This document shows, piece by piece, positions 9,040 through 16,896 of a DNA stretch of 25,001 nt. A model generated the notes under the pieces. The model was not told the DNA's origin and ran no database searches. It worked only from the letters and a program-made list of their open reading frames with translations. Source of the DNA: a virus; the IMG/VR virus record IMGVR_UViG_3300043119_000061, positions 1 to 25,001 of that record; one strand, written 5' to 3'. The first letter of the stretch is position 1; every line of letters starts with the position of its first letter. The position numbers and the translations under genes are program-made.

Positions 9040-11321
9040 TAGGGTGCCGTATTTCCTGTATAAAAGACTTGCCAACCGAGAAGATCGAAGTTCTTGCCGG
9101 CTTCATCACATTCAAACCTAAACTGAATGGCGCGACCATGACCTCTAACCTTGTTCCTAGTTGTAACAACGTTAAAACCTGTGTTGAGTGTTAAGTTGCT
9201 AGGATCAACAAAAGGCACTCTAATTAATTTGTATACTTGTATTTTAGTAGACCATCTATTAGATGCAGTCGTGTTGGACCAATCCCATTTAGTTGTTAGG
9301 TAGCACGAAGAGGGTTTATCTACTGTGTAGTCAGTACCATCCAGTACAAAAGCTTCTTCTGTTTGACGGAAGAACGGCTGTATCGTCGTAATGCTTTTAT
9401 TGCGTACTGCATCCTCTAGTATTTCATAACCAGTTTCTACGAAAGAGTTATAGGTAATACCAGTAGAAGTGAATACCTCCCAGTCTACATAGTTAGTATT
9501 ATTAAAGTTACTAATAGTAAACTGATAGTCAGCGAGGACGGGTACTGCAGTAATATACTGAATAAAAGTATCTTTGGCCGTAATTGTATTAGCCTGAATT
9601 GTTACCAACTCTGTATCAATGTAGACTTGGTTCTCATCAATATACATCACATCAAAGTTAGCTACACGATTAATATCGGAGCTAACATAGATTCCTGTCA
9701 GTGCAGGAATGGTACCACTGTAGTCCAAGGTCCAGGGGAAGAAGGATTCAGTAATAATATTGAAGTTAATAAATTTATTGTAGAAGTGAGTATTGCCCAC
9801 ATCTGAAGTTGCATACATCCAATGGATTGTATTAGTACCATAATCAAAGACACCCTTCACGTTCTTCCGAACAGTCGAAGGGATGTTTTTAACTAGTCTA
9901 TCAATTGTATTCTCAGTTAAGTTAGTAGAATTGAATTGGCCTGAAATAGCACCAAACATACCAGATTGTTGTTCAATACGTTGGATACCAGTCTTGGACC
10001 ACCAATAGATGTGGTTAGTGGTATCAACTACTGAATAGGGTGCATCGGTTCCGATAGAGGATACTTTAGTGATCTTATAATCAGTAGCAGAGAAACCACC
10101 TTTTTCACCACCAGCAATAAACCAAACACCATTATTTGCAAAAACCATTATACCATTAGAAACTTCTTTAGTCAAGACAATTTGATCTGCAGCAGGGACT
10201 GGAATCACGCCACCATCATTATCCAAGAGATCACTAATATCTTCACTAGTGGGATCGTTGTCTTGGAAGCAGAGTCCAACTTTGTGTTTCTCGGAGAGAA
10301 TCTGAGAGAAGTAAACGGTGTTTTTATGTCCATAGAATACACGGCCAGCGGCGAAGCAAAGAGAGGAGGGACGAGTTGCTTCTTGTTTAACGGCTAAGCC
10401 TGCAATGCCGGAAGCTGCGGCACGGTCTTTATTAAAAGCATTAAGGATGAAGTGGCCACGAGGAGCACGAGAGTTACCAACGTGGACCTTGTTCAGAAGT
10501 GTGGGGCTGAAGTCTCCTGGCTGGTAGTTCTTATCAGCAATTTCGACTTTACCCAGGAACCACTGTTTGTTGTTGCCAGGGTACTTCCCAATAATGTCTT
10601 TGTATTTTTCAATGACATCTACAGTGCCGGGAGAGTAGGTGACGCTCTTGTATTTACCGAAGAGAGTGACTACAGTCTTGGTCTGGGTGTTAACGGATAC
10701 CCAACCTTGGTTCTGCAAATTGTACTTGTGCGTATCAGCTAGCGTACTGATCTCTTCATCCACGCCCAGGTCATCATCAACACCATCAAAGTCACGAATC
10801 ATGATGTTGACGGGTTCAACAGTGATGTCATCCGTCATCGCATCATATTCCACAATCAAGGGTTCGATTGCAGAAGAGACAATAAACAGATAGCCTTTGC
10901 CCGAAGTCATTTGAACTGGGGCAAACTCAGGGGAGGGATAGCCCGCAACAAAGTAGGGGCTCAAATCAATACTAAAGGATTTAAAAGCAGTCGATACAGG
11001 ATTACCAGATACATCATAGAAATAGATAGTACTATTGACCTGATGGCATAGGAAGTCCAGGCCCTCTACGTCATTGGCGTTTCTCCAGACGAATTCGATG
11101 AGTGCCGCGTCGGGGGCAGTGTTCTGTGCAATAGAATAAGAGGACAACTGATAGTCGTCCTCAAAATCCATACCGAGTCTGCGAGACCTATTACCTGCCA
11201 CGTAGATCAAGCAGTTATCTTCATCGTAAGAGGTATTAGGTGGAAAGGTTAATGGGCTGGCTTCGGTGACCAGTCCTTTAAGAAATGTATTGTAGAGTTT
11301 GTTGGTCTGGGCTTGGGGCAT
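9039..11321 (-). CDS. Tail tubular protein B (T7 gp12-like)
   Basis: 760 aa, close to T7 gp12 (about 790 aa). The N-terminus (NTFLKGLVTEASPLTFPPNTSYDEDNCLI, with NRSRRLGMDFE shortly after) is typical of this family: a conserved 'kG.vt.asp....p.....nc....' opening, then beta-rich propeller-like sequence. The product should form the distal tube or nozzle of the short tail and hold the adhesins. No clear Shine-Dalgarno is seen before ATG 11321, and the overlapping upstream ORF may supply coupling. It ends in a TAATG overlap with the gp14-like gene. Its DNA, especially 9180-10050, is visibly richer in A+T than the capsid gene. Confidence 0.88.
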   Translation of the reverse strand: MPQAQTNKLYNTFLKGLVTEASPLTFPPNTSYDEDNCLIYVAGNRSRRLGMDFEDDYQLSSYSIAQNTAPDAALIEFVWRNANDVEGLDFLCHQVNSTIYFYDVSGNPVSTAFKSFSIDLSPYFVAGYPSPEFAPVQMTSGKGYLFIVSSAIEPLIVEYDAMTDDITVEPVNIMIRDFDGVDDDLGVDEEISTLADTHKYNLQNQGWVSVNTQTKTVVTLFGKYKSVTYSPGTVDVIEKYKDIIGKYPGNNKQWFLGKVEIADKNYQPGDFSPTLLNKVHVGNSRAPRGHFILNAFNKDRAAASGIAGLAVKQEATRPSSLCFAAGRVFYGHKNTVYFSQILSEKHKVGLCFQDNDPTSEDISDLLDNDGGVIPVPAADQIVLTKEVSNGIMVFANNGVWFIAGGEKGGFSATDYKITKVSSIGTDAPYSVVDTTNHIYWWSKTGIQRIEQQSGMFGAISGQFNSTNLTENTIDRLVKNIPSTVRKNVKGVFDYGTNTIHWMYATSDVGNTHFYNKFINFNIITESFFPWTLDYSGTIPALTGIYVSSDINRVANFDVMYIDENQVYIDTELVTIQANTITAKDTFIQYITAVPVLADYQFTISNFNNTNYVDWEVFTSTGITYNSFVETGYEILEDAVRNKSITTIQPFFRQTEEAFVLDGTDYTVDKPSSCYLTTKWDWSNTTASNRWSTKIQVYKLIRVPFVDPSNLTLNTGFNVVTTRNKVRGHGRAIQFRFECDEAGKNFDLLGWQVFYTGNTAP

Positions 11322-11626
11322 CCGGGGTACCGTGCGTATCCTCTGTTATTTCGTTCTAACCAATTGGTTAACTGTTGTTCGGCTTGTCTAAAAGAAGTAA
11401 AGAGACCCTTTAATTGTTCTACCTGTATTCGGTGTCTATACCCGCTTATTCGCCACCTACCTTGCGTAGTCTGCTTGATCCTGAATTCCCGGAAGTCGTC
11501 GGACATATAGATGGGATCAAAAGTATGGCGATGTTTATGGTAACGAATGCAGGTGAGTTCTGTAGGTGTTAAAGGATCATTCTTTTGTTGTATTCTCTTT
11601 TTAACGACCCACCGAAGATGATACAT
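11249..11626 (-). CDS. Small basic unknown protein overlapping both tail tubular genes
   Basis: 125 aa from ATG 11626 (MYHLRWVVKKRIQQKN). The frame is open from 11701, but that start would lie deep within the tail tubular A gene. ATG 11626 overlaps it by only 26 nt and has GGAAG about 8 nt upstream. The 3' end overlaps tail tubular B by 73 nt. The product is rich in Arg, Lys, His and aromatic residues (RYHKHRHTFDP, RWRISGYRHRIQVEQL) with no membrane segment. It fills a 279-nt gap in an otherwise gapless operon, which supports a real gene. I do not recognise a family; a small DNA- or RNA-binding or tail-assembly accessory protein is possible. Confidence 0.6.
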   Translation of the reverse strand: MYHLRWVVKKRIQQKNDPLTPTELTCIRYHKHRHTFDPIYMSDDFREFRIKQTTQGRWRISGYRHRIQVEQLKGLFTSFRQAEQQLTNWLERNNRGYARYPGCPKPRPTNSTIHFLKDWSPKPAH

Positions 11627-12368
11627 GTCTTTTTCTTCCGAAGTCGAGAACTGCGTCTTCAGCGCCAAGTTTGCGATTCCTATTATTGAAGTGGCGTACA
11701 TATTGTTGGCGAACCCGCATTTGATCTACAGGGCTGCCAGTTTGGTTCCAATATACCATAGCAGCTTGTGCGGCTTCAGCAAGTAACTGGGGGAAGTGTT
11801 TGGCGGGAAGATCAGGCACAAAAGAATCCGTCATGGACCAAGTAGGGATAGTCTGCCCAAAGGCTCTTACTTTCGATTCTTGGAGGGTATCATCCACACT
11901 AGAATCATATGAATCAAATACAACATGTACATCATCGAATAGCGTATACCATTGTGGGTGTTTATCGGAATAAACTGTCAAATACGAACCACTGTAGTCT
12001 TGTACAATAAGAGGATTATTGGAGTCTTGATAGTCGGATATCCGCATAATAAATTGTTCAGGAGTCAGGTAGACAACTTCTTCGTAAATGGGTTCAAGCG
12101 CCGTGCCTGTGTTGTACTGTATCCATTTGAAGTTATCTACATTGTCAGGAACCTTCATGTGTGTAGGTTTTGCCGTGTCACCAGAAGACTCAAGAGGAAT
12201 CAGATTATATTGATACGGTAATTCAATATTACCAATCATGGCATAGAAAGTGTTCTTAATCTCATTGGCAATTTGTTGAGATTGTACGGTGTCTCCAATG
12301 GAGTTGACTTCATCAGAGTTCATTTTATTGAGAATCTGTTGAGTCAGTTCAAGCAGAGTCATTTTCAT
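11601..12368 (-). CDS. Tail tubular protein A / head-tail adaptor (T7 gp11-like)
   Basis: 255 aa. The N-terminus (MTLLELTQQILNKMNSDEVNSIGDT) followed by QQIANEIKNTFYAMIGN is typical of podoviral gp11/TtpA proteins, which ring the portal and join head to tail. The C-terminal part (HFPQLLAEAAQAAMVYWNQTGSPVDQMRVRQQYVRHFNNRNRKL) also fits the family's helical end. The start overlaps the preceding Ig-like ORF by ATGA (4 nt), with GGAGG 12 nt upstream; a second in-frame ATG two codons on is possible. It lies directly before tail tubular B, separated only by the small basic ORF. Length is somewhat above T7 gp11 (196 aa). Confidence 0.85.
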   Translation of the reverse strand: MKMTLLELTQQILNKMNSDEVNSIGDTVQSQQIANEIKNTFYAMIGNIELPYQYNLIPLESSGDTAKPTHMKVPDNVDNFKWIQYNTGTALEPIYEEVVYLTPEQFIMRISDYQDSNNPLIVQDYSGSYLTVYSDKHPQWYTLFDDVHVVFDSYDSSVDDTLQESKVRAFGQTIPTWSMTDSFVPDLPAKHFPQLLAEAAQAAMVYWNQTGSPVDQMRVRQQYVRHFNNRNRKLGAEDAVLDFGRKRHVSSSVGR

Positions 12369-12745
12369 GGTATGTACGCGCCTCCGCTAGTTCTTGTTAC
12401 AATTATTTCAATATTTACTATTGCACTTCTACCTGCACTATCCGTAGCCGTACCAGTGAGAATGCCGGTTGCTCGGTCCCCATCATAGACTACCGTAGAA
12501 TATGTAACATTTGTCGTATCTGCTGCGGGGCTTACTGGAGCCAGATTAAACTGATCATCACTCCAAGTGTAGGTAACTGCACCAATAGCTCCGGTGGGAG
12601 TCATGACAAAGTTGGTACTCAGAGTACCCGAAGTACTGCCTACGTCTTCTGTCCAACTTGTTGGGGTAGCAGAAACGGAGAAAGCAGCTGTGGTCGCACT
12701 GGCTGGATGAAGGATTGCACTAAACAATTCCTGGCCCCACGGCAA
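12365..12745 (-). CDS. Ig-like/beta-sandwich domain ORF in the +1 frame after the tail fibre
   Basis: A frame of up to 126 codons. The sequence is Ser/Thr/Ala-rich with an Ig-like or cadherin-like pattern: SVSATPTSWTEDVGSTSGTLSTN, then GAIGAVTYTWSDD, then ATGILTGTATDSAGRSAIVNIEIIVTR. It lacks an ATG. Candidate starts are TTG 12745 or CTG 12757, both inside the tail-fibre gene, with an AAGGAGG at 12761-12767 at poor spacing. The frame is +1 relative to the fibre gene and overlaps its end by 26 nt, so expression as a frameshifted C-terminal extension of the fibre is an alternative. It ends in an ATGA overlap with tail tubular protein A. Phage Ig-like domains usually decorate virions and may bind surface sugars. 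Coding is likely; the mode of translation is uncertain. Confidence 0.65.
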   Translation of the reverse strand: MPWGQELFSAILHPASATTAAFSVSATPTSWTEDVGSTSGTLSTNFVMTPTGAIGAVTYTWSDDQFNLAPVSPAADTTNVTYSTVVYDGDRATGILTGTATDSAGRSAIVNIEIIVTRTSGGAYIP

Positions 12746-13529
12746 ACCATGTATCAGATGCCTCCTTAATGAGCGTCACAACGCCACCAGCAGCGATTGT
12801 GCCGTCAGCGCTAGTGGTACTGCCATTAATGTACAAGGCCACTCCTAGGCCACGTGTAAGCGTTATAGCGCCTGCTCCAAAAGCATTGCGGATAGTGTAC
12901 TGGGTGCCCACCGGATGTGCAATGGAAGATTCAGGGTTAATGATGTAGGCATGAGCAGCAGCATCAGTGTGGTATACGATTGTTGGGGTTGTAGGAACTG
13001 GCAAGAAATAGTCGGCATTCTGCAAGCTGATAGAATACAGATAAAAGCGAGTATCGTCCCCTGCAGCTACCGTTCCAGCAGCGGTGCCTACATTTTTAGT
13101 AGAAGCATCACCCAGTAGAAGCGTATTACGAATGTCTCCGACTGTCGCATCATCGAGAATAGTCCGAGCAGCCGTAGTCACGACTGAAGAATCTAATGAC
13201 CATACAGTACCTGAACTTGATACGACAACATCCCCTTTGTCCCCATCAGTGACGGAACCAGAAGGACCTTGGATACCTTGTGGGCCTTGGATTCCATCCA
13301 CTACATCAATAAGACGAACAGCGTCGTTGTCATCTACGGGGGCACCAAGGTTAAGAAGACGGTTAGAATTTAAATCAATATTAGCATTCATAGTATTAGG
13401 GGTCTGGCCATTACGTGCCAGAACTTGCTCACTGAAAGTCTCCAGTGTCGCAGCCCACTCGTTAAGAGCTTGAATAGCGGACTCTTGATTTGTTAACGAG
13501 GTAAGGCGTGGTAGAGTAACCTTAGTCAT
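12720..13529 (-). CDS. Tail fibre with collagen-like segment
   Basis: 269 aa. The N-terminal module (VTLPRLTSLTNQESAIQALNEWAATLETFSEQVLARNG) leads into the phage fibre motif IDLNSNRLLNLGAP (about 51-64), which also occurs in the tail spike of this window, and likely anchors the fibre to the tail tube. A short collagen-like Gly-X-Y run follows (GIQGPQGIQGPSG, 79-91), then GDVVVSSSGTVWSLDSS, and a beta-rich C-terminus (GTQYTIRNAFGAGAITLTRG, GGVVTLIKEASDTWFAVGPG) of a type common at the end of phage fibres. ATG directly follows the TAA of the preceding gene, with GAAGG about 11 nt upstream. The protein should form trimers and bind a host receptor. The fibre class is firm; receptor specificity is unknown. 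Confidence 0.85.
   Translation of the reverse strand: MTKVTLPRLTSLTNQESAIQALNEWAATLETFSEQVLARNGQTPNTMNANIDLNSNRLLNLGAPVDDNDAVRLIDVVDGIQGPQGIQGPSGSVTDGDKGDVVVSSSGTVWSLDSSVVTTAARTILDDATVGDIRNTLLLGDASTKNVGTAAGTVAAGDDTRFYLYSISLQNADYFLPVPTTPTIVYHTDAAAHAYIINPESSIAHPVGTQYTIRNAFGAGAITLTRGLGVALYINGSTTSADGTIAAGGVVTLIKEASDTWFAVGPGIV
12761..12767 (-). promoter_or_regulatory. Internal Shine-Dalgarno-like AAGGAGG near the 3' end of the fibre gene
   Basis: A strong anti-rRNA match (AAGGAGG on the minus strand). It lies 15 nt before TTG 12745 and 3 nt before CTG 12757 of the Ig-like ORF. It could start that ORF or stimulate frameshifting, or be chance within codons for Lys-Glu-Ala. Confidence 0.4.
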
Positions 13530-13817
13530 TTAGTGAAACACCTTCCTCATGAGTAAGTCCGAGAGGCTTCTAACCTGTTCGGCTAAATTTTTAATTTGTT
13601 CTTCCATACGGATCACGGCTTCTTTTGTGTCATTGTGGGTCAGCATTTGTTGCTCCAACGTGGTTACACGTGAGCGTAAACTTGGAATTTCTTCAACGTC
13701 GGTAACTTTCTTTTTGATTGTCGAGAGAATAAACCAACCAAATACAGCACCGCCTCCGCCAACGATACCCAAAGTAGATAATAAGTCGACTATAGGGTCG
13801 TGCATATTAGGTGACAT
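13530..13817 (-). CDS. Holin-like small membrane protein with coiled coil
   Basis: 95 aa (91 aa if ATG 13805 is used, which sits just after the upstream stop; ATG 13817 overlaps that gene by 11 nt). One membrane segment at about residues 14-35 (LSTLGIVGGGGAVFGWFILSTI) is followed by KKK, then a heptad-rich coiled coil (about 45-88: LRSRVTTLEQQMLTHNDTKEAVIRMEEQIKNLAEQVRSL). This layout is found in phage holin/spanin-region or 'hemolysin XhlA-like' proteins. No endolysin is seen next to it, so a lysis role is only inferred; a virion or membrane-anchor role is possible. It fits between a structural gene and the fibre gene with no spacer. Confidence 0.7.
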   Translation of the reverse strand: MSPNMHDPIVDLLSTLGIVGGGGAVFGWFILSTIKKKVTDVEEIPSLRSRVTTLEQQMLTHNDTKEAVIRMEEQIKNLAEQVRSLSDLLMRKVFH

Positions 13818-14295
13818 CCATCAGGATTGTGACACTAGCGCGACAAGCAGTTGTAGAGCCACCATCAGTAATTACTTCAATGGGTGCGCCGGAAGCAACA
13901 GTATTCGCACCAGAAGGTGTCGAACTAAATGTAGTACCCGCAGCGGAACCTGTATAGGTAGCCGTGATGTTACCTCCAGTAACAGCAATACCACTAATCT
14001 CAAAAGACACAACAGCGTCAGCGACAGAAATGGCATTATCAAGCGTTACATAGGCTTTATAAATTTTACCAAGAATAGGGTTGGTCACATAGTAGGAGCC
14101 AGCAGTAGAGAGATCAGGGATAGAAACATTCAACGTAACAAAGTTACGGTTATTAATAGCAGTAACGGGATTACTCCAAGCACCGGAGCCAGTACCGTCT
14201 GCTACGTAGACTTGACCAGAAGCAGCAGTAGAGATGCCTTTTGGTTCATGTCGTTTGCCATCAGGGGCGTCTTTATGCTGAATACCACCAGCCAT
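13807..14295 (-). CDS. Putative virion accessory protein, beta-rich
   Basis: 162 aa. The N-terminus carries HEPKGISTAASGQVYVADGTGSGAW (about 16-40), a motif often seen in phage structural and tail proteins. The rest is Thr/Ser/Gly/Ala-rich beta sequence (VTLNVSIPDLSTAGSYYVTNP, GNITATYTGSAAGTTFSS). It has AGGAG seven bases before ATG 14295 and lies two genes after the major capsid protein. Head decoration, head fibre or tail accessory are all possible. The first 110 codons show no membrane segment or enzyme motif. Confidence 0.75.
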   Translation of the reverse strand: MAGGIQHKDAPDGKRHEPKGISTAASGQVYVADGTGSGAWSNPVTAINNRNFVTLNVSIPDLSTAGSYYVTNPILGKIYKAYVTLDNAISVADAVVSFEISGIAVTGGNITATYTGSAAGTTFSSTPSGANTVASGAPIEVITDGGSTTACRASVTILMDVT

Positions 14296-14316
14296 TTATA
14301 TTCTCCTAGGAGGTTG

Positions 14317-14340
14317 TGGAGGGGCTGTTACACCCCTCCA
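14317..14340 (-). terminator. GC-rich hairpin between the decoration gene and the next gene (weak terminator, attenuator or RNA stabiliser)
   Basis: An eight-base-pair inverted repeat (GGAGGGG at 14318-14324 with CCCCTCC at 14333-14339, plus a T-A closing pair) with an 8-nt loop. It sits five bases after the stop of the 181-aa gene. No U-run follows on the minus strand, so it does not look like an efficient intrinsic terminator. It may reduce read-through or protect the 3' end of the capsid mRNA. Confidence 0.6.
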
Positions 14341-14345
14341 TAATC

Positions 14346-14891
14346 TTAGTTAGCGATTTCGAGATACAGACGGAACTTACCGGCTGTGAACGTGCCAGTG
14401 CACGTAACACCCAGGTAAGAATCAGCCGTGATACCCACAGTACCGCTCGTCTGAGAAACGAGAGCACCCGTGCAGGTCATCTTTTCGCCAACGGTACCGA
14501 TGTTAGCAATAACACCTTCCGTAGTCGTCATGATGCCCGTAGCGCTGATGGCGGAGCCAGCAACGTCATAGGTACCAATCGAGAAGCTCGTGCCACCAAC
14601 ACCGACTTCCGTACCAACGGCGAATGCACGAAGGATCGAAGCACCAGCGGGGATATAAGCTTCTCCCGTGGTGAAACCATCACGCGTACCGTCGTTGTTC
14701 AGGTCAACGGGGTAGTAGACAGAACCAGCGGTAACCAGTTCAAGGTCAACATCCATAACGATCCATTTGACGGGACCATCGCAGAGAACAGCGCGAGCGC
14801 GGTTCACATACGGGGAGTTGAACTTCTGATAGTCGCCTTGCATTTGGACGGTCAGACCGTCTTTATTTTGGATAATACCGGGACTCGGCAT
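14346..14891 (-). CDS. Putative capsid decoration / head accessory protein
   Basis: 181 aa, starting 24 nt after the major capsid gene and preceded by AAAGGAG with a 9-nt gap, one of the best ribosome sites here. It is beta-rich, with Gly/Thr/Ala repeats (TAGSVYYPVDLNNDGTRDGFTTGEAYIPAGASILRAFAVG, ISATGIMTTTEGVIANIG) and ends GTFTAGKFRLYLEIAN, a common ending of phage decoration or fibre-like proteins. Codon use resembles the capsid gene (many NNC/NNG codons such as GTC, ACC, ATC, GGT), suggesting high expression. A hairpin follows the stop. A decoration role is inferred from position, expression signals and beta-rich sequence. Confidence 0.72.
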   Translation of the reverse strand: MPSPGIIQNKDGLTVQMQGDYQKFNSPYVNRARAVLCDGPVKWIVMDVDLELVTAGSVYYPVDLNNDGTRDGFTTGEAYIPAGASILRAFAVGTEVGVGGTSFSIGTYDVAGSAISATGIMTTTEGVIANIGTVGEKMTCTGALVSQTSGTVGITADSYLGVTCTGTFTAGKFRLYLEIAN

Positions 14892-14915
14892 GTTATCATT
14901 CTCCTTTAAATATTA

Positions 14916-15932
14916 CTACCAGATCGAGCCGGTACCAGTGAGAACGGTAACGAAGTTCTCCGGGTAGAACAGTTTAGCACCGTAACGAGCCGTCACGACG
15001 TACTCTTCACGCTGCAGTTTATAGTCATAGCCCGAATCAACTTTGGGCATTTGACGCCATGCACCGACCCAAGGCGGACAGTTGGAAGCGCCGGAGAAGA
15101 ACAGGTTACCAACAGCGTTAGTACCCGAAGCAACACCATCGATCGTTTCCGACGTACCGGTTTGACTCGTGCCGCAGAGCGGGAGGAAGTTCGATTCGTA
15201 AACGTCGAAGCCGAACACTTTCTTGACCCAACGGAAGCCCGAGGACATACCCGACTGCATCATGTCGCTCATCGTGCCATCAGAGTAGTTGATGAAGTTC
15301 GGATGAGTTTCAATGACAGCGGCCTGGACCGGATCAACAATAGCGATCAGGTTCGTCAGGGGCACATTGGCTTTGCGCAGCGAGTAGCGAGCGCGCGAGA
15401 AGTCTTCCGGCGACAGGACACGTTGAGTGGCCGAGGTCGTCGTGCGGGTGTCCATACCAACCCAACGGTGAGCAGCACCATTGTAGCTGTTCAGGTTGGC
15501 AACGGTTTGACCGTTGGCAGTACCCGGCTGGCCTTGCTTGAAGATGAAGTTTTCAACTTCTTCGCTCAGAGCGCGCGACTGTTCCGGCACGAATTTGGCT
15601 TCGAGTTGAGCCGCATAGTGCAGGTCTTGACGGGCTTTCTGGGTGATGTAGGTACCAGCGCCTTTGTATTCCGTGATCGAGAACTGGAAGTTACCAGTGT
15701 CGAGCGACTGGAATTGGATCGGCGTATCTTCCGAGTAATCGAAGATGTTGAGCTGACCAATCGAAGGCATGTTAAACGTATCGCCATCGGAGAACTCAGA
15801 GTTCATCCATTTGACATACTTGGAGGCCATACGCATGTCGTCCGTGAGGACTTCCTTCATTTGGTCCGTCCAAACGCTCGAGCGAACGAGCTGGGCCATA
15901 TTGGCCGTGGTACTACCAGTACCGAGAGTCAT
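14916..15932 (-). CDS. Major capsid protein
   Basis: 338 aa, close to T7 gp10A (345 aa). It has features of the HK97-like capsid fold: an N-terminal helix region (MAQLVRSSVWTDQMKEVLTDDMRMASKYV), an E-loop/beta-hairpin region (GDTFNMPSIGQLNIFDYSEDTPIQFQSLDTGNFQFSITEYKGAGTYITQKARQDL), and a P-domain region (LSPEDFSRARYSLRKANVPLTNLIAIVDP). AGGAG lies 6 nt before ATG 15932. It follows the scaffold gene by 20 nt. DNA here is richer in G+C at third codon positions than the tail genes, consistent with strong expression. The assignment rests on gene order, length and sequence style, and is secure. Confidence 0.9.
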   Translation of the reverse strand: MTLGTGSTTANMAQLVRSSVWTDQMKEVLTDDMRMASKYVKWMNSEFSDGDTFNMPSIGQLNIFDYSEDTPIQFQSLDTGNFQFSITEYKGAGTYITQKARQDLHYAAQLEAKFVPEQSRALSEEVENFIFKQGQPGTANGQTVANLNSYNGAAHRWVGMDTRTTTSATQRVLSPEDFSRARYSLRKANVPLTNLIAIVDPVQAAVIETHPNFINYSDGTMSDMMQSGMSSGFRWVKKVFGFDVYESNFLPLCGTSQTGTSETIDGVASGTNAVGNLFFSGASNCPPWVGAWRQMPKVDSGYDYKLQREEYVVTARYGAKLFYPENFVTVLTGTGSIW

Positions 15933-15952
15933 AGTTATCTCCTAAATTAAAA

Positions 15953-16633
15953 TTATGCTAAACCAGCGGCTTTCATGGCCTTTGCCATGATCGCATTCTG
16001 CACTTCTTGTGTATTATACTTGTTGCGGTCTTTTTGCAGGATATCACGATATTCTGATTGGACATCAACAGGTTTAGGGTCACTTAGACCAGTGCGGATA
16101 TTACCCGTGGTCGGGGCTGTATTTACGTATCGCGTAGCTTGAGCTTCGATACCAAACAGCTTGTAGAACGCCGTAGGAGAGTTAATAGCAATTGCATCCA
16201 GTGCTTCAATAGGCATTCCAAGTTCTCTAGCTTTAAGGGCCATTTCAGACTTGGCTTTCTCTGGCGTACCAAAGGTATTGAGCAGAGTAGACGAGACTTC
16301 AGCCTTAGCTTGTTCTTGTCGTTCTTTAACTGCTTTCTCTTTGAGGAGTTTATCAAGAGTTTGTTCGAGCGTCACATTATCAAGAACGCTGGGCGTGGGC
16401 TGGCTGGTCGGCTCAGGTTGGCTCGGCGGAGTTTGGACAGTGCTCTGGGTATTGTTAGTGCGAAGTTGTTCAAAGAATGACTCACTACGAACCTTGGCTT
16501 CAGCTTCAAGCTTTTGGATGTGTGCCTCTTTGTGAGCAAGAGCTTTAACCATTTCACTTGGATCGTTTTTATAGCGTTCCGAAATGGCAGAGAAATCCGG
16601 CTCAACTTCGATATTGTCAAACATATTGGTCAT
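15953..16633 (-). CDS. Capsid scaffolding protein
   Basis: 226 aa, highly charged and almost entirely helical. It has a coiled-coil region (about 20-60: YKNDPSEMVKALAHKEAHIQKLEAEAKVRSESFFEQL), a Pro/Gln/Thr linker (SQPEPTSQPTPS) and further Lys/Glu-rich helices, ending QNAIMAKAMKAAGLA. The position immediately before the major capsid gene and the composition are typical of podoviral scaffolds, which direct procapsid assembly and then leave. AAAAAGGA about 12 nt upstream overlaps the end of the previous gene; a second Met three codons in is an alternative start. Confidence 0.87.
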   Translation of the reverse strand: MTNMFDNIEVEPDFSAISERYKNDPSEMVKALAHKEAHIQKLEAEAKVRSESFFEQLRTNNTQSTVQTPPSQPEPTSQPTPSVLDNVTLEQTLDKLLKEKAVKERQEQAKAEVSSTLLNTFGTPEKAKSEMALKARELGMPIEALDAIAINSPTAFYKLFGIEAQATRYVNTAPTTGNIRTGLSDPKPVDVQSEYRDILQKDRNKYNTQEVQNAIMAKAMKAAGLA

Positions 16634-16641
16634 ATGTGTAG

Positions 16642-16896
16642 TTAGTCCTTTTTAATTCGATTCTCTTTTGTCAAGAGTAGTATGTATTTTAAGGCGCGAA
16701 TGTAGCCTTCTCGGTCTGCAGCCTTATAGGCCCAAGAAGGTGAGTCGTAATCATTAGTAGAGATACGCTCGGTCTCTTCAATCTTATTCTTAACTACCGT
16801 TTCCAGACGGTTAAGAAGAAATCTAGAATTTTTGAGAGTCGCTTCGAGATGCGCGGCTTCATCGGCAGTAAGACCTTTGTCCCAATCGGTTATCAT
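16642..16896 (-). CDS. Small unknown protein between portal and scaffold
   Basis: 84 aa, acidic to neutral and helical (LTADEAAHLEATLKNSRFLLNRLETVVKNKIEETERI ... AADREGYIRALKYILLLTKENRIKKD). It starts in an ATGA overlap with the portal stop and ends 8 nt before the scaffold start. It has no recognised motif. Small helical proteins often occur at this position in podoviruses, so a role in head assembly is possible but unproven. Confidence 0.8.
   Translation of the reverse strand: MITDWDKGLTADEAAHLEATLKNSRFLLNRLETVVKNKIEETERISTNDYDSPSWAYKAADREGYIRALKYILLLTKENRIKKD

Noticed and set aside
9040-9075. Upstream ATG of the gp14-like gene (172-aa version)
   Set aside because: It would overlap tail tubular B by 37 nt, while ATG 9039 forms a TAATG junction like others in the operon.
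13549-14343. 264-codon plus-strand frame across three minus-strand genes
   Set aside because: It spans gene boundaries of well supported minus-strand genes; low-complexity Ser/Arg/Asn/Thr product; no ribosome site.
15051-15950. 299-codon plus-strand frame opposite the major capsid gene
   Set aside because: It mirrors the capsid gene, whose codon bias removes stops on the opposite strand. The product is Arg/Thr/Val-rich with no domain, and no operon lies on the plus strand.
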